Positions 17,907 to 26,532 of a DNA stretch of 64,000 bases are shown here, piece after piece. Numbering within the stretch: the stretch's first letter is position 1; each line of letters begins with the position of its first letter. The notes under the pieces were generated by a model. It was not told where the DNA came from and made no database searches. It saw nothing but the letters and a program-made list of their open reading frames with translations. The position numbers were made by a program, and so were the translations under genes. This DNA is from Candidatus Poribacteria bacterium (GTDB lineage: Bacteria; Poribacteria; WGA-4E; WGA-3G), in contig JAPPBX010000017.1 of the NCBI GenBank assembly GCA_026702755.1, positions 105,666 to 169,665 of the forward strand. The letters run 5' to 3'.

Positions 17907-18733
17907 TTGAACTTCCGAATTACAACGGGATCTCCCCACTTTAATCCCAAACTTTCTTTGGCGTTCCCACTGTTTATGGCAATTTCTAATAACCCAGAAC
18001 TTCCAATAATTGCCAGAGGCTTACCGACTCCAGATTCTGCGTAAACACGGTTGAATCGGTTAAGTCTTATACTTCCAATTCTGATTTCATAAGCGGAAAT
18101 TTCTCCGGTAGACGCGCTTTCCAAACCGGCAATTGCGCTTTCTGAGATATTGGTTATCGCATTCCCAAATCTATCAATTTTGACAATTTGCCCTGTCAGT
18201 GTATTACCGGATAGCTCCGGTGCTTGAATCGGTAGTTGAACAAGCGTTTGCACCGGTGGACCGATGTCCTCAAGCGGAATACCCAAGGAGAGGTGTGCGG
18301 CGATAGGTGCGAAAATATCCCTGCCGTGGAATGTGTTACTCACTTCTGGCAGATAGTACGCTTTGTTCTGAATCTCTACTGCATTTACTGGTGGGCGTGC
18401 TTCGTTCTCAGTGCTTTGCAATAGGTAACTCAGCACGCCATTATCGGGACAGACGAAAAATGCGTTGTCCGTTTGGCAGACTATCGCACGTCGATCACTC
18501 CCGACACCCGGATCAACTACGATAACATGAATCGTTCCTCTTGGAAAGTAACTGTGGGCAGCATAAATTGAGAAAGCGGCTTCGTAGATATCTTGTGGTG
18601 GGATAGCGTGCGTGAGATCAACCACTTGCACATTCGGATTGATGCCGAGGATGACTCCCTTCATGATCCCGACATAAGTATCGCGTATACCGAAATCCGT
18701 TGTTAGCGTGATGATACGGGATGATTCGCTCAT
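17903..18733 (-). CDS. S-adenosylmethionine hydrolase (DUF62/chlorinase-like family)
   Basis: 276 aa from ATG 18733 (MSESSRIITLTTDFGIRDTY). A longer frame opens at 18829, but its extra 32 residues overlap the end of the upstream gene and look unlike the family. The ATG at 18733 lies 4 nt after that gene's stop, suggesting coupled translation. Family hallmarks: TLTTDFG near the N-terminus, DLTHAIPPQDI, IHVIVVDPGVGSDRRAI, CPDNGVLSYLL, FHGRDIFAPIAAHLS and the C-terminal RFGNAITNI. Known members split SAM to adenosine and methionine with water; halogenases of the same fold are rare. Hydrolase is the more likely activity, but substrate choice cannot be proved from sequence. Confidence 0.85.
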   Translation of the reverse strand: MSESSRIITLTTDFGIRDTYVGIMKGVILGINPNVQVVDLTHAIPPQDIYEAAFSIYAAHSYFPRGTIHVIVVDPGVGSDRRAIVCQTDNAFFVCPDNGVLSYLLQSTENEARPPVNAVEIQNKAYYLPEVSNTFHGRDIFAPIAAHLSLGIPLEDIGPPVQTLVQLPIQAPELSGNTLTGQIVKIDRFGNAITNISESAIAGLESASTGEISAYEIRIGSIRLNRFNRVYAESGVGKPLAIIGSSGLLEIAINSGNAKESLGLKWGDPVVIRKFN

Positions 18734-18737
18734 TTGA

Positions 18738-19538
18738 TTACAGGTTTGCCTGCATCCAAGCAAAACTTTTCCGTTGTCCTGTGCCGTCGTTTTCTCTACC
18801 CTCGTATTCACAGCACCAGACCCCGTCATAGCCTGCTTCTCTCAGACATCGGATTGCCTTTGCGAGATCTATTTCGCCTTCGCCAAGTGCTTCGCCTCGG
18901 TAATCTCCACGTGATCCTCTACCGTCTTTCAGATGTGTGTGCAATGTATAGGGCGCGACGATTTCATAGTATCTGCCAACTGTTTCTAAATCGTGTCCTG
19001 CCCATCGGTAGTTCATGGTGTCCATATTCGCACCGACATATTTGGAACCGACCCGTTCAAAGAGTTCTACCTGCAAATCACCGTCGTTTGTAACGATGCC
19101 GTGGTTGTCCACTGCCAAGTAGACTTCGTCGCGTTCGGCAAATTCAAGGCATCGTTTTAGGCAGCCAGCCATCGCTTCCACCCATCGGCTTTCGGGGACA
19201 GCGTCCTTTGCAGCACCACCCTCCGTGCGAAGAACTGAGGTGCCGAGCAGTTTGGCAAGTCCTGCGATGCGCTCCATCCGTGCAACTTGGGATTGGATAG
19301 CTTCCTCTTCCAGCACGACGAAATCGTTTCCTGCGGCGAGTGCGGAGACTTGCAGCCCGTAACCTTCTACCTGTGTTCTCACGGCTTCCGCGTTTTGTTC
19401 GGGATTAGTGGTTTCCGAGTTCCACACATCGCCGATCTGGAGTTCAACGTAGCGGAACCCCGTTTCACTTGTAAATTTTAGAAAATCGTCAAGCGATTTA
19501 CTTGCGTAATTGTAATGAATCAATCCAAGTTTAGACAT
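18738..19538 (-). CDS. Sugar phosphate isomerase/epimerase-like TIM barrel
   Basis: 266 aa, xylose-isomerase-like/AP endonuclease 2 family. Motifs: FLKFTSETGFRYVELQIG (N-terminal), LGTSVLRTEGG, VYLAVDNHGIVTNDGD (metal-ligand region), VGANMDTMNYRWAGHD, TLHTHLKDGRG and the C-terminal GYDGVWCCEYEGRE. The Glu/Asp/His set around a divalent metal is present. These proteins isomerise, epimerise or dehydrate sugars and inositols; the substrate is unknown. It is the first gene of a two-gene minus-strand unit with the SAM hydrolase, whose start is 4 nt past this stop. Confidence 0.82.
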   Translation of the reverse strand: MSKLGLIHYNYASKSLDDFLKFTSETGFRYVELQIGDVWNSETTNPEQNAEAVRTQVEGYGLQVSALAAGNDFVVLEEEAIQSQVARMERIAGLAKLLGTSVLRTEGGAAKDAVPESRWVEAMAGCLKRCLEFAERDEVYLAVDNHGIVTNDGDLQVELFERVGSKYVGANMDTMNYRWAGHDLETVGRYYEIVAPYTLHTHLKDGRGSRGDYRGEALGEGEIDLAKAIRCLREAGYDGVWCCEYEGRENDGTGQRKSFAWMQANL

Positions 19539-19650
19539 AGATTTTATCTTTCCTTTGGCAGTCGGCCATCAGCAGTGAGTAAGTCAGAAGTCAGAATTCG
19601 GGGATCCCTCCTACTGGAAAACCATACGCATCTGCCGATATTAAAAAGAC

Positions 19651-19680
19651 TTGCATCTTTAAAAGTTGTTGTGCTATAAT
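19651..19680 (+). promoter_or_regulatory. Sigma-70-like promoter for the mqnE operon
   Basis: TTGCAT at 19651-19656, 18-nt spacer and TATAAT at 19675-19680 preceded by TGC (extended -10). The start codon of mqnE lies 107 nt downstream. Confidence 0.6.
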
Positions 19681-19787
19681 ACCTTTGTTGTAAAACAAGT
19701 GTCAAGCATTTTTTCACTTTACTATAGCAAGTTCTTAACTTACAAACTTCGCAGAAAAATTGAGAACCGAATCAGGATAAAGGGATA

Positions 19788-20924
19788 ATGGAGAATTATA
19801 GTCGCTTTACGGATCCGAAATTGCCCGCCATTTATGAAAAAGTCAAAGCAGAACAACGGCTTTCCTTTGAAGAGGGCATCGCGCTTTACGAAAGCCCGGA
19901 CATTACCGGTGTTGGGTTTATTGCAAATCATGCCCGTGAACGTTTAAATGGGAACGTTGCCTACTATAACATCAACCAACATATTGATTACTCGAATGTC
20001 TGTATTCTGCACGCCCGGTGCCACTTTTGTGCGTTTGCCCGAAAAAACATGCAAACGGAAGGCGCGTGGGAGATGAGTGTTGATGAATTTTTAGACAAGG
20101 CGATGTATTCTATAGAGAACGGATGTACTGAGATTCATAGTGTCGGTGGCTTGCACCCTAAACTACCTTTCGATTATTACTTGGACATCATTCGTGGACT
20201 CAAAGAACGGATGCCACAGGTACACCTCAAATTCTTCACTGCTGTTGAGATTCACCACTTCTCACGTATCTTTAAAATGTCAATAGAGGAAGTTCTAATA
20301 GCATTGCGGGAGGCGGGTTTGGATTCGTTGCCGGGCGGTGGTGCTGAGATATTTGCGGAAGAAACACGTGAAAAGATTTGCCCAGGAAAATTGAGTGCAG
20401 AAGGTTGGTTAGAGGTTCACGATATTGCGCATCGCCTCGGTATTTCCACAAACGCAACAATGCTTTATGGACATCTTGAAACAAACGAGGATAGGGTAGA
20501 CCATCTGATTCGGTTGCGGGAACAACAGGATAAATCCGGCGGTTTCGTGACGTTCATTCCGCTTGCGTTTCATCCTGCGAACACCCGCATGGCGTATCTG
20601 CCATCAACGACGGGCTTGACCGATCTTCGGAACATTGCCGTCGCACGCCTGATACTTGATAACCTGCCACATATTAAAGTTTACTGGATTATGACGGGCT
20701 TGAAAACTGCACAGGTCGCACTTCGTTTCGGAGCCGATGATATTGATGGGACTGTAACCGAGGAAAAAATCACACACATGGCGGGTGCGGACACACCAGA
20801 GGCAGTTTCTGTTTCATCACTGACGCACCTCATTGAGGAAGCCGGTTTCGTGCCTGTTGAGCGCGATACGCTTTACAATGAAATTGTTCGAGAGGGGGAC
20901 CGGTGGTACAGAAAAGCCGCTTAA
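19788..20924 (+). CDS. mqnE: Aminofutalosine synthase (radical SAM)
   Basis: 378 aa. This radical SAM enzyme makes aminofutalosine from the chorismate-derived product of MqnA in the futalosine menaquinone pathway. Support: LSFEEGIALYESPDITGVGFIANHA, HIDYSNVCILHARCHFCAF with the cluster cysteines, GCTEIHSVGGLHPKLPFDYY, GLDSLPGGGAEIFAEETRE and GTVTEEKITHMAGA, all typical of MqnE/MqnC-type proteins. The cluster motif reads C-x5-C-x2-C, two residues longer than the usual C-x3-C-x2-C, which is noted as a finding. mqnA overlaps its 3' end by 22 nt, so the two are translated together. Confidence 0.9.
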   Translation: MENYSRFTDPKLPAIYEKVKAEQRLSFEEGIALYESPDITGVGFIANHARERLNGNVAYYNINQHIDYSNVCILHARCHFCAFARKNMQTEGAWEMSVDEFLDKAMYSIENGCTEIHSVGGLHPKLPFDYYLDIIRGLKERMPQVHLKFFTAVEIHHFSRIFKMSIEEVLIALREAGLDSLPGGGAEIFAEETREKICPGKLSAEGWLEVHDIAHRLGISTNATMLYGHLETNEDRVDHLIRLREQQDKSGGFVTFIPLAFHPANTRMAYLPSTTGLTDLRNIAVARLILDNLPHIKVYWIMTGLKTAQVALRFGADDIDGTVTEEKITHMAGADTPEAVSVSSLTHLIEEAGFVPVERDTLYNEIVREGDRWYRKAA

Positions 20925-21742
20925 GGGTTGGTGCGGTCTCATTTTTGAATACCAAACCGCTTATTTATCCCCTTTTGAACGAAGAAATCGAGACGGATAT
21001 TGCGCTCAGTGTTGATGTACCAAGCCGCGTCGCAACATGCTTAAGTGAAGGTAAACTTGATGTCGGGTTAATCCCGATTATCGAATATTTTCGTGCGAAG
21101 CCTTCGGGTACGAATTTCTGCATTCTACCAAATATATCAATTGCATCGCACGGAAGTGTCAAAAGTATCCAACTGTTCAGTCGCGTACCGATTCGCGAAA
21201 TTCGACGCATCGCACTTGATACGAGTTCCCGTACCTCCGTTGCCTTACTAAAAATCTTACTCGCTGAAAAATATGGGGTTTCACCAGCGTTTACAACGTG
21301 CGCGCCGACAGTAATTCCAAGCACAGCACTTCAAAACCGTCAGTATCCGCCTTTTGAGGCGGTCCTCCTGATTGGGGATCCAGCCCTCAGGCACCTCGGT
21401 TCAACAGAATATAGTGTTGACCTCGGCGAGGCGTGGTATAAGTTAACAGGATTGCCGTTCGTTTATGCGTGTTGGGTAGCAAGAAAAGAAGCACATCTTG
21501 GCAACTTACCGCAAGTACTCCTTCAATCGAAAACGTGTGGTATCGCACAAATCCCGGAAATCGCGCAAATTGAGGCACAGAAACTCGGTCTACCTGAAAC
21601 GCTCTGCCTCGACTATTTGCAAAATCGGATCAAATATGATCTTGACGAACCTGCAATCGCTGGCATTGAACTCTTTTATAAGTATGCTGTGAAGAATAAC
21701 CTCGCGCCGACATGCCGTTCATTAACTTTTGCATCCAGTTGA
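20903..21742 (+). CDS. mqnA: Chorismate dehydratase
   Basis: 279 aa, periplasmic-binding-protein-like fold enzyme that dehydrates chorismate to 3-enolpyruvylbenzoate, the first step of the futalosine route. Support: RVGAVSFLNTKPLIYPL at the N-terminus, LDVGLIPIIEYF, ISIASHGSVKSIQLFSRVP, RIALDTSSRTSVALLKILL, VLLIGDPAL and DLGEAWYKLTGLPFVYACW, all family signatures. It starts at GTG 20903 inside the end of mqnE. The following Fur-family gene begins 12 nt after its stop. MqnB, MqnC and MqnD are not in the window. Confidence 0.93.
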   Translation: MVQKSRLRVGAVSFLNTKPLIYPLLNEEIETDIALSVDVPSRVATCLSEGKLDVGLIPIIEYFRAKPSGTNFCILPNISIASHGSVKSIQLFSRVPIREIRRIALDTSSRTSVALLKILLAEKYGVSPAFTTCAPTVIPSTALQNRQYPPFEAVLLIGDPALRHLGSTEYSVDLGEAWYKLTGLPFVYACWVARKEAHLGNLPQVLLQSKTCGIAQIPEIAQIEAQKLGLPETLCLDYLQNRIKYDLDEPAIAGIELFYKYAVKNNLAPTCRSLTFASS

Positions 21743-21754
21743 AAGAGGCGGGAA

Positions 21755-22255
21755 ATGGAAACCGTTGAAAAATCCACTAACGGTACTGAATTTGTAAAAC
21801 AGTTTGAGGACTATCTCAAAAGTTGTGGACTTCGTCTGACCCAAAAACGATTGGATGTCTTAGACCAAGTTTTCGATTATCCGGGTCATTTTCAAACGGA
21901 AGACCTTTTGGTTCAGATGCGCCGCAACGGTTACCGCGTGTCCCGCCCGACGATCTATCGGACCTTGCCGCTGCTGGTGAGAAGTGGGTTATTGACAGAA
22001 TTTATTGATGCACAGAAGAACACTCGCTACGAGAGTATCCATTCGCTCCGAGAACATGCACATCTCATCTGTCTACGGTGTAATCAGATTGTTGAGTTTA
22101 AAGAGCCGGGGATTGATGCCTTACAAAAGGCGGTGTGTGAAGCACACGACTTTAAAGCCGTGCGCTTCCGTAATGAGATCATCGGTTATTGTGCTGAGTG
22201 CCAAGCAGAATTAGAACCAAAAACACCTGATGAAAAGGACGAAACTACTGTTTAA
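21755..22255 (+). CDS. Fur-family transcriptional regulator
   Basis: 166 aa. N-terminal winged helix (about residues 20-95: GLRLTQKRLDVLDQVFDYPGH and VSRPTIYRTLPLLVRSGLL). The C-terminal metal-binding dimerisation domain has EHAHLICLRCNQIVEF and IIGYCAECQAEL: two CxxC motifs forming a structural zinc site and histidines of the regulatory site. It could be Fur, Zur or PerR; the sequence does not decide. It is the third gene of the mqnE-mqnA unit with 12-nt spacing. Its 3' end overlaps the convergent gene at 22245 by 11 bp. Confidence 0.9.
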   Translation: METVEKSTNGTEFVKQFEDYLKSCGLRLTQKRLDVLDQVFDYPGHFQTEDLLVQMRRNGYRVSRPTIYRTLPLLVRSGLLTEFIDAQKNTRYESIHSLREHAHLICLRCNQIVEFKEPGIDALQKAVCEAHDFKAVRFRNEIIGYCAECQAELEPKTPDEKDETTV

Positions 22256-22937
22256 GCCGTGCCCACGTTGTGGTAAGCAGCCCTTCGGGATTAACGTCCG
22301 TAAGTCCGCTGGAAGCATTTTCGTAGTCTTCGTTTGTAGGCTCATAATCTAAGTCGCTTGACCAGCAGATAACGTCTAACTGGACCTGGTTTGAGCTCTG
22401 CCGTGTCCATATCATCATGACGTTTTCACCGTCTTGTAATTTGTTGACCGTGCCACCGTCACTTCCGAAATCACCCGTCCGTAACCATGTCCATTCAGGG
22501 GCGTTCTCTTCCATGATGATGTGATCAGGACGAACAAAAGCGGGTTTGTCCGTTGGAATTTCATCACCATCATCGCCCAAAACCCACAACCAATCCGAGT
22601 GGTTGCTCGGATTAATGACGCGCACGATAAACCGCCAGTCCCCTGCTTTTCCATCAGCGGCACTGATGTCGAACCTGTAGAGTATCCAACCTTGTCCACC
22701 GGCGTTGGTGATGATATCTCCGAAGGCACCTTCCGTGGGATCAAGTGCACCTTCACCCTTGCCTAATTTATAGACATCCTCGGAGTCCCTTTCATCAAAG
22801 GCTTCTGCCTCAAACCAAATTTGTTCGCCACTCCCGTATTTAGAAACTCTAAAGTCTTCTACGGCAAAGCCCGTAAACGGTTGTATCAATAGGAAACAGA
22901 AAACGAAGCCGAAGGTTAATTGACATCTTTGAAGCAT
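22245..22937 (-). CDS. Secreted carbohydrate-binding-like protein with TTWxRLK tail, copy 2
   Basis: 230 aa. The signal peptide (about 1-26) ends at GFAV. The mature domain has IWFEAEAFDERDSEDVYKLG, GWILYRFDIS, WRFIVRVINPSNHSDWLWVL and a beta-rich remainder, resembling CBM-like sandwiches found in secreted proteins; the family is not certain. The C-terminus is LLTTTWARLKQ, matching the tail motif seen on other exported proteins here. It is about 70 % identical by eye to the gene at 22980 and lies 42 nt downstream of it, so this is a tandem duplication. The 3' end overlaps the convergent Fur-family gene. Confidence 0.75.
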   Translation of the reverse strand: MLQRCQLTFGFVFCFLLIQPFTGFAVEDFRVSKYGSGEQIWFEAEAFDERDSEDVYKLGKGEGALDPTEGAFGDIITNAGGQGWILYRFDISAADGKAGDWRFIVRVINPSNHSDWLWVLGDDGDEIPTDKPAFVRPDHIIMEENAPEWTWLRTGDFGSDGGTVNKLQDGENVMMIWTRQSSNQVQLDVICWSSDLDYEPTNEDYENASSGLTDVNPEGLLTTTWARLKQ

Positions 22938-22979
22938 AATAATTCTCCTTCATCGTATTTTTCTGCTATTTTGAAGCAG

Positions 22980-23678
22980 TTACTGCTTAAGCCGACTCCA
23001 CGTTGTGGTTAGCAAACCATCCGGATGCACCGGTAAGGTTTTTTCCTCCGCTTTCTCGTAGTCTTCATCGGTAGGTTGATACTCTAAGTCACTGGACCAG
23101 CAGAAAACGTCGTACTGTACCTGAAGAGAACTTTGCCGTGTCCATATCATCATAACGTTCTCACCGTCTTGTAGTTCATTAATCGTGCCAGCATCCTGTC
23201 CGAAATCTCCTGTTTTCTTCCATGTCCATTCGGGAACATTTTCTTCAAAGATAATATCAGCAGGACGAGCAAAGGCAGGTTCCGCATCTGGGATCTTATC
23301 ACCATCGTCGCCCAAAACCCATAGCCAATCCGAATGGTTGCTTGGATTAATAACGCGCCCGATAAAACGCCATTCTCCGGCTTTCCCGCCAGCACGACTG
23401 ATGTCGAACCTGTAAAGTATCCAACCTTTTTTCCCAGCACCGGCGTTGGTGATGATATCCCCAAACGCACCGTCGGCAGGGTCTACAGCCTTTTCGCCTT
23501 TGCCCAATTTATAAACATCCTCGGAATCCCTCTCATCAAAGGCTTCTGCCTCAAACCAAATTTGTTCACCTTTTCCGTTTTCCGAGACTTTGAATTCTTC
23601 CACGGCAAAGCCTGTAAACGGTTGGACCAGTAGAAGACCAAGGGCTAAACTGAGCGTTAATTGAACTCTCTGAAGCAT
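22980..23678 (-). CDS. Secreted carbohydrate-binding-like protein with TTWxRLK tail, copy 1
   Basis: 232 aa, first gene of the tandem pair. Signal peptide about residues 1-26 (LTLSLALGLLLVQPFTGFAV). Domain landmarks: QIWFEAEAFDERDSEDVYKL, AFGDIITNAGAGKKGWILY, FIGRVINPSNHSDWLWVLGD, ENVMMIWTRQSSLQVQYDVF. The C-terminus LLTTTWSRLKQ carries the shared tail. No catalytic residues can be proposed. The likely role is binding of a polysaccharide or surface component (inference from fold resemblance). Confidence 0.75.
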   Translation of the reverse strand: MLQRVQLTLSLALGLLLVQPFTGFAVEEFKVSENGKGEQIWFEAEAFDERDSEDVYKLGKGEKAVDPADGAFGDIITNAGAGKKGWILYRFDISRAGGKAGEWRFIGRVINPSNHSDWLWVLGDDGDKIPDAEPAFARPADIIFEENVPEWTWKKTGDFGQDAGTINELQDGENVMMIWTRQSSLQVQYDVFCWSSDLEYQPTDEDYEKAEEKTLPVHPDGLLTTTWSRLKQ

Positions 23679-23920
23679 TGTGAATTCTCCTTCGCCTTAG
23701 TTTGAACTATAGCAGGTTTTGCAATTACTTGGACACTATAGAAGTGGCAAAGTTTCCTAATCTTGATAGGGGTAGACGCGGATGAAAGGTGAACTGCCCC
23801 ACTACAAACTCGGAAACTTCATCTATCTTAAAAACAACTCGTGGTTCACCGAGATGTCTGCATATTTTGATAATTTACCATAGTTTAAACGAATTCGGTT
23901 AAAATTGTAAACTTAAAAAC

Positions 23921-23949
23921 TTGACAATCGTTTGGAAATATTGTATAAT
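23921..23949 (+). promoter_or_regulatory. Consensus sigma-70 promoter for the Fe-S pair
   Basis: TTGACA (23921-23926), 17-nt spacer, TATAAT (23944-23949), 40 nt before the chosen IscU-like start. It rules out the longer frame beginning at 23921, whose first codon would be the -35 box. Confidence 0.85.
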
Positions 23950-23989
23950 TGCAAAAATAGGTTTTCTTCTGCAATGTGGGAAACGTCGG

Positions 23990-24370
23990 ATGTATACACC
24001 ACAGGTAACCGAACATTATGAAAATCCGCGCAATGTCGGGTCTATCGTAGATGCTGATGGCTCTGCCACTGTCGGTTCTCCTGCCAGTGGCGAGATGCTT
24101 AAACTAACACTCAAGATAGCCGACGACACGATTGTTGCGGCGAAGTTTCGAGCATTCGGATGCCCTACCGCTATCGCGAGCGCATCTGTCCTCACTGAAT
24201 TGGTTACGGGAATATATATCCCGGAAGCAGAAGAAATTACAGCGGCACAACTCTCTGAAGCGTTAGGAGGGCTGCCGCAAGATAAACAGCGTTACGCCAA
24301 CGCTGCTGAAAAAGTCCTAAAAACGGCAATTGCTGATTTTCTGTCTAAGAAGGAGATGCAAGCACCATGA
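23990..24370 (+). CDS. IscU/NifU-like protein lacking two of three cluster-ligand cysteines
   Basis: 126 aa from ATG 23990 (MYTPQVTEHYENPRNVG), a typical IscU start. The fold is clear: HYENPRNVG, VGSPASGEMLKLTLKI, AKFRAFGCPTAIASASVLTELV, ALGGLPQDKQRYANAAEKVL. In standard IscU the first ligand lies in GAPACGD and the third in a HCS segment; here they read GSPASGE (Ser) and QRYAN (no Cys). Only the middle Cys (FGCPTAIAS) remains. It may still act as a partner or transfer factor, or hold a cluster with other residues. The downstream A-type carrier overlaps its stop codon (ATGA), so the two are coupled. Confidence 0.85.
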   Translation: MYTPQVTEHYENPRNVGSIVDADGSATVGSPASGEMLKLTLKIADDTIVAAKFRAFGCPTAIASASVLTELVTGIYIPEAEEITAAQLSEALGGLPQDKQRYANAAEKVLKTAIADFLSKKEMQAP

Positions 24371-24696
24371 TTAATGTCACAGAATCTGCCGCACAAAAAG
24401 CAATTACACTTATTAGTAATAGTGAAACCTCAGCTGAATCCGAACTCGGCTTGCGGATGCAGGTTGTCGGCGGTGGATGCTCCGGGTTCCAATATAACCT
24501 CGAATTTGGTGCCGCGAAGGATACCGACAAAGTGTTTGATTTTCACGGCTTAAAGGTTTTCATTGATCCGCGCAGTACGCTCTATCTTGCAGGTTCCGTA
24601 CTCGACTATAACGACGGGTTGATGGATTCAGGTTTTAAAATAACAAACCCGAATGCTACAAACACGTGCGGTTGTGGTGAGTCGTTTAGCGTTTAA
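24367..24696 (+). CDS. A-type Fe-S carrier (IscA/ErpA/SufA-like)
   Basis: 109 aa. HesB/IscA family with the three conserved cysteines: one in GGGCSGFQYNLEF (about residue 38) and two in the C-terminal TCGCGESFSV. VFIDPRSTLYLAGSVLDYNDGLMDSGFKITNPNA is the family's central block. It accepts and delivers Fe-S clusters to target proteins. The start ATG 24367 overlaps the IscU-like stop by 4 nt. Which subtype it is cannot be decided without phylogeny. A strong terminator follows at 24779. Confidence 0.93.
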   Translation: MINVTESAAQKAITLISNSETSAESELGLRMQVVGGGCSGFQYNLEFGAAKDTDKVFDFHGLKVFIDPRSTLYLAGSVLDYNDGLMDSGFKITNPNATNTCGCGESFSV

Positions 24697-24778
24697 CAAT
24701 TTCCGTCTGTTCGGTACGCTCACTTTGCAAGCACCTCTGTAAAAAAGATAACCGTTTTAAAACATAGAGTTTTATATA

Positions 24779-24804
24779 AGCGCGCCCAGTGAGGCGCGCT
24801 TTTT
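24779..24804 (+). terminator. Intrinsic terminator after the Fe-S pair
   Basis: AGCGCGCC-CAGTGA-GGCGCGCT, perfect 8-bp G/C-rich stem with 6-nt loop, followed by TTTT. Confidence 0.85.
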
Positions 24805-24832
24805 GGTGAATTGGGTTTCCTTTCGTTGGATA

Positions 24833-26179
24833 CTACACCCACGAAGATTTTAACTCGTGTACTTTCAGTGATACTAAAGTCGCTGCGCTTCCCTCCGCGT
24901 AGATTCCGATGTCCGCATTGTCCAAATCTGGGAGGAAATAAGAAGTCATAGAGAGTTCCCCGTCGTTACCGAATGCCTCAATAGAGATACGGTCAACCAG
25001 AATTTGCAAACGGATTTTCCCATCTTGTGGCGCCAGGGGTCCACTTCTTTCTAAGAATGTCAATTGTTGCGATGCGACATCGTAACGGATATCCTGCCCA
25101 CGAATCTTGAAACCAACAGCGGCAGCATCATTCAGGGCTATTTCAGCTCGTATATCAAACAACTCACCTGTCAATCCTGCAAGCGGATCTTCATCTGGTT
25201 CAAGCGGCAGGTCGCTCCACGCATGCGTGTACGCGTGGATGTTTTCGATTTCTGCGACCGGTTCTCGATGTAGACGGATGCCTTCCGAAGTTGTCCGAAG
25301 GGTTAGCTTGCACGGGAAACTCATCTGTTGGTTAAAGGGCATGTCCGGTGGGTTACTGCCGCTCATCCAAGCGATTTGAATACGTCTTCCATCGAATTCT
25401 GGTACATCACTCCATGTTTGCGCTGCATAGAAGTTGGCACCGTAGTCAGCTTGTTGTGCGTCCCCCTCCGGCGTAAAGGTCGTTCCATCAAAGTTACCGA
25501 CGTAATATTTTCCCGCCGCGCCCCAGAAAACCCATTTGGTATTGTCGGGATCATCGTTAACGGGAAGCTCAAAGATGTCAGGGCATTCGGTGTCTGGAAT
25601 CTGTAGGTCGGATAACCTTGTCCATTCCTTAAGGTTTGTTGAACCGAATAGCGCATAGTCATTTTGGTCGAGATAGAGAGCCATCACCCATTTCTGCGTA
25701 GGTTCATGCCAGATAACCTTGGGATCGCGGTTACTCCCGACGATATGCTCAATCACAGGGTTCCCCTCGTATTTTATCCAACTCCGTCCACGGTCGTTGC
25801 TGTAGGCAATGCTTTGCGTAAACGGCACCTGCTCCGGTGCATGGCTGCCAGCAGATGTGTAGAAGTTGACGAGTACCGACTCGTCACTGGTCTGGAAACC
25901 ACCGGTGTTTTTCCAGTCCACGACACCTGAACCGGAGAAGATGGTGCCGAGTTCATCTGGATGGATGGCGTGTGGAAGTTGCTTCCAGTGGACGAGGTCT
26001 GTGCTGACAGCGTGTCCCCAAGTCATGTTGCCCCAATTGATGCCCGATGGATTGTGTTGAAAGAAGAGATGAAACTCGCCTTTGTAATGGATTAAGCCGT
26101 TTGGGTCATTCGTCCAATTGGTTTTCGGCGTAAAGTGGAACTGTGGGCGGTATGATTCCTGATAAGCCGTTTGAATCAT
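24833..26179 (-). CDS. Glycoside hydrolase family 32 (fructan/sucrose hydrolase)
   Basis: 448 aa from ATG 26179, which has AAAGGAAA 6-7 nt upstream; the frame extends 14 codons further to a start without a ribosome-binding site. The five-bladed propeller domain carries NWTNDPNG (nucleophile Asp), GSGVVDW, SNRDPKVIW (RDP) and PDTECPDIFEL (acid/base Glu in EC), all GH32 catalytic motifs. A C-terminal beta-sandwich follows from about residue 330. No signal peptide is seen, so it probably works in the cytoplasm on sucrose, sucrose-6-phosphate or short fructans. No transporter or kinase for such sugars is adjacent. Confidence 0.93.
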   Translation of the reverse strand: MIQTAYQESYRPQFHFTPKTNWTNDPNGLIHYKGEFHLFFQHNPSGINWGNMTWGHAVSTDLVHWKQLPHAIHPDELGTIFSGSGVVDWKNTGGFQTSDESVLVNFYTSAGSHAPEQVPFTQSIAYSNDRGRSWIKYEGNPVIEHIVGSNRDPKVIWHEPTQKWVMALYLDQNDYALFGSTNLKEWTRLSDLQIPDTECPDIFELPVNDDPDNTKWVFWGAAGKYYVGNFDGTTFTPEGDAQQADYGANFYAAQTWSDVPEFDGRRIQIAWMSGSNPPDMPFNQQMSFPCKLTLRTTSEGIRLHREPVAEIENIHAYTHAWSDLPLEPDEDPLAGLTGELFDIRAEIALNDAAAVGFKIRGQDIRYDVASQQLTFLERSGPLAPQDGKIRLQILVDRISIEAFGNDGELSMTSYFLPDLDNADIGIYAEGSAATLVSLKVHELKSSWV

Positions 26180-26221
26180 TAAACTGTTTCCTTTCGATTT
26201 TATCGATTTTAAGCGTTGCAA

Positions 26222-26532
26222 AGAGATACACGCTATTGCTTCTATTTTGCTGACTATTCTATGTAGATTTTTTATTTTGTCAAGGTTGCGCTTTTATTCT
26301 TTAAGGCTATTTCGTTTTCAGTTTTTAGACATTTTAAGTGAGGGGTCGCTCCTACAGAAAGACAGCAACCAGTCAGCAGTCGGGAATCGGAATTCCCTCC
26401 TACTGCGGAGTTTGTTATCCTGTTGGCGAAGGTGCATCCGAAAATGTGTATAAACGGTAAAACAGGATACTCCTGTTTATTCAGCAATTTTCTGTAAATG
26501 CATGCTAAATTGAGCGTTTTAGGCAAAATTAC
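26222..26532. other. Intergenic A/T-rich region with dispersed-repeat fragment
   Basis: No gene is seen. The stretch around 26345-26405 (GCTCCTACAG..., CAGTCAGCAGTCGGGAATC, TTCCCTCCTACTG) resembles sequence near 19560-19620 and around 1371, suggesting remnants of a dispersed repeat. Confidence 0.4.

Noticed and set aside
23782..23883. A 33-codon ORF between the secreted protein and the Fe-S pair
   Set aside because: No ribosome-binding site, no recognisable family, and too short to judge; it may be chance.
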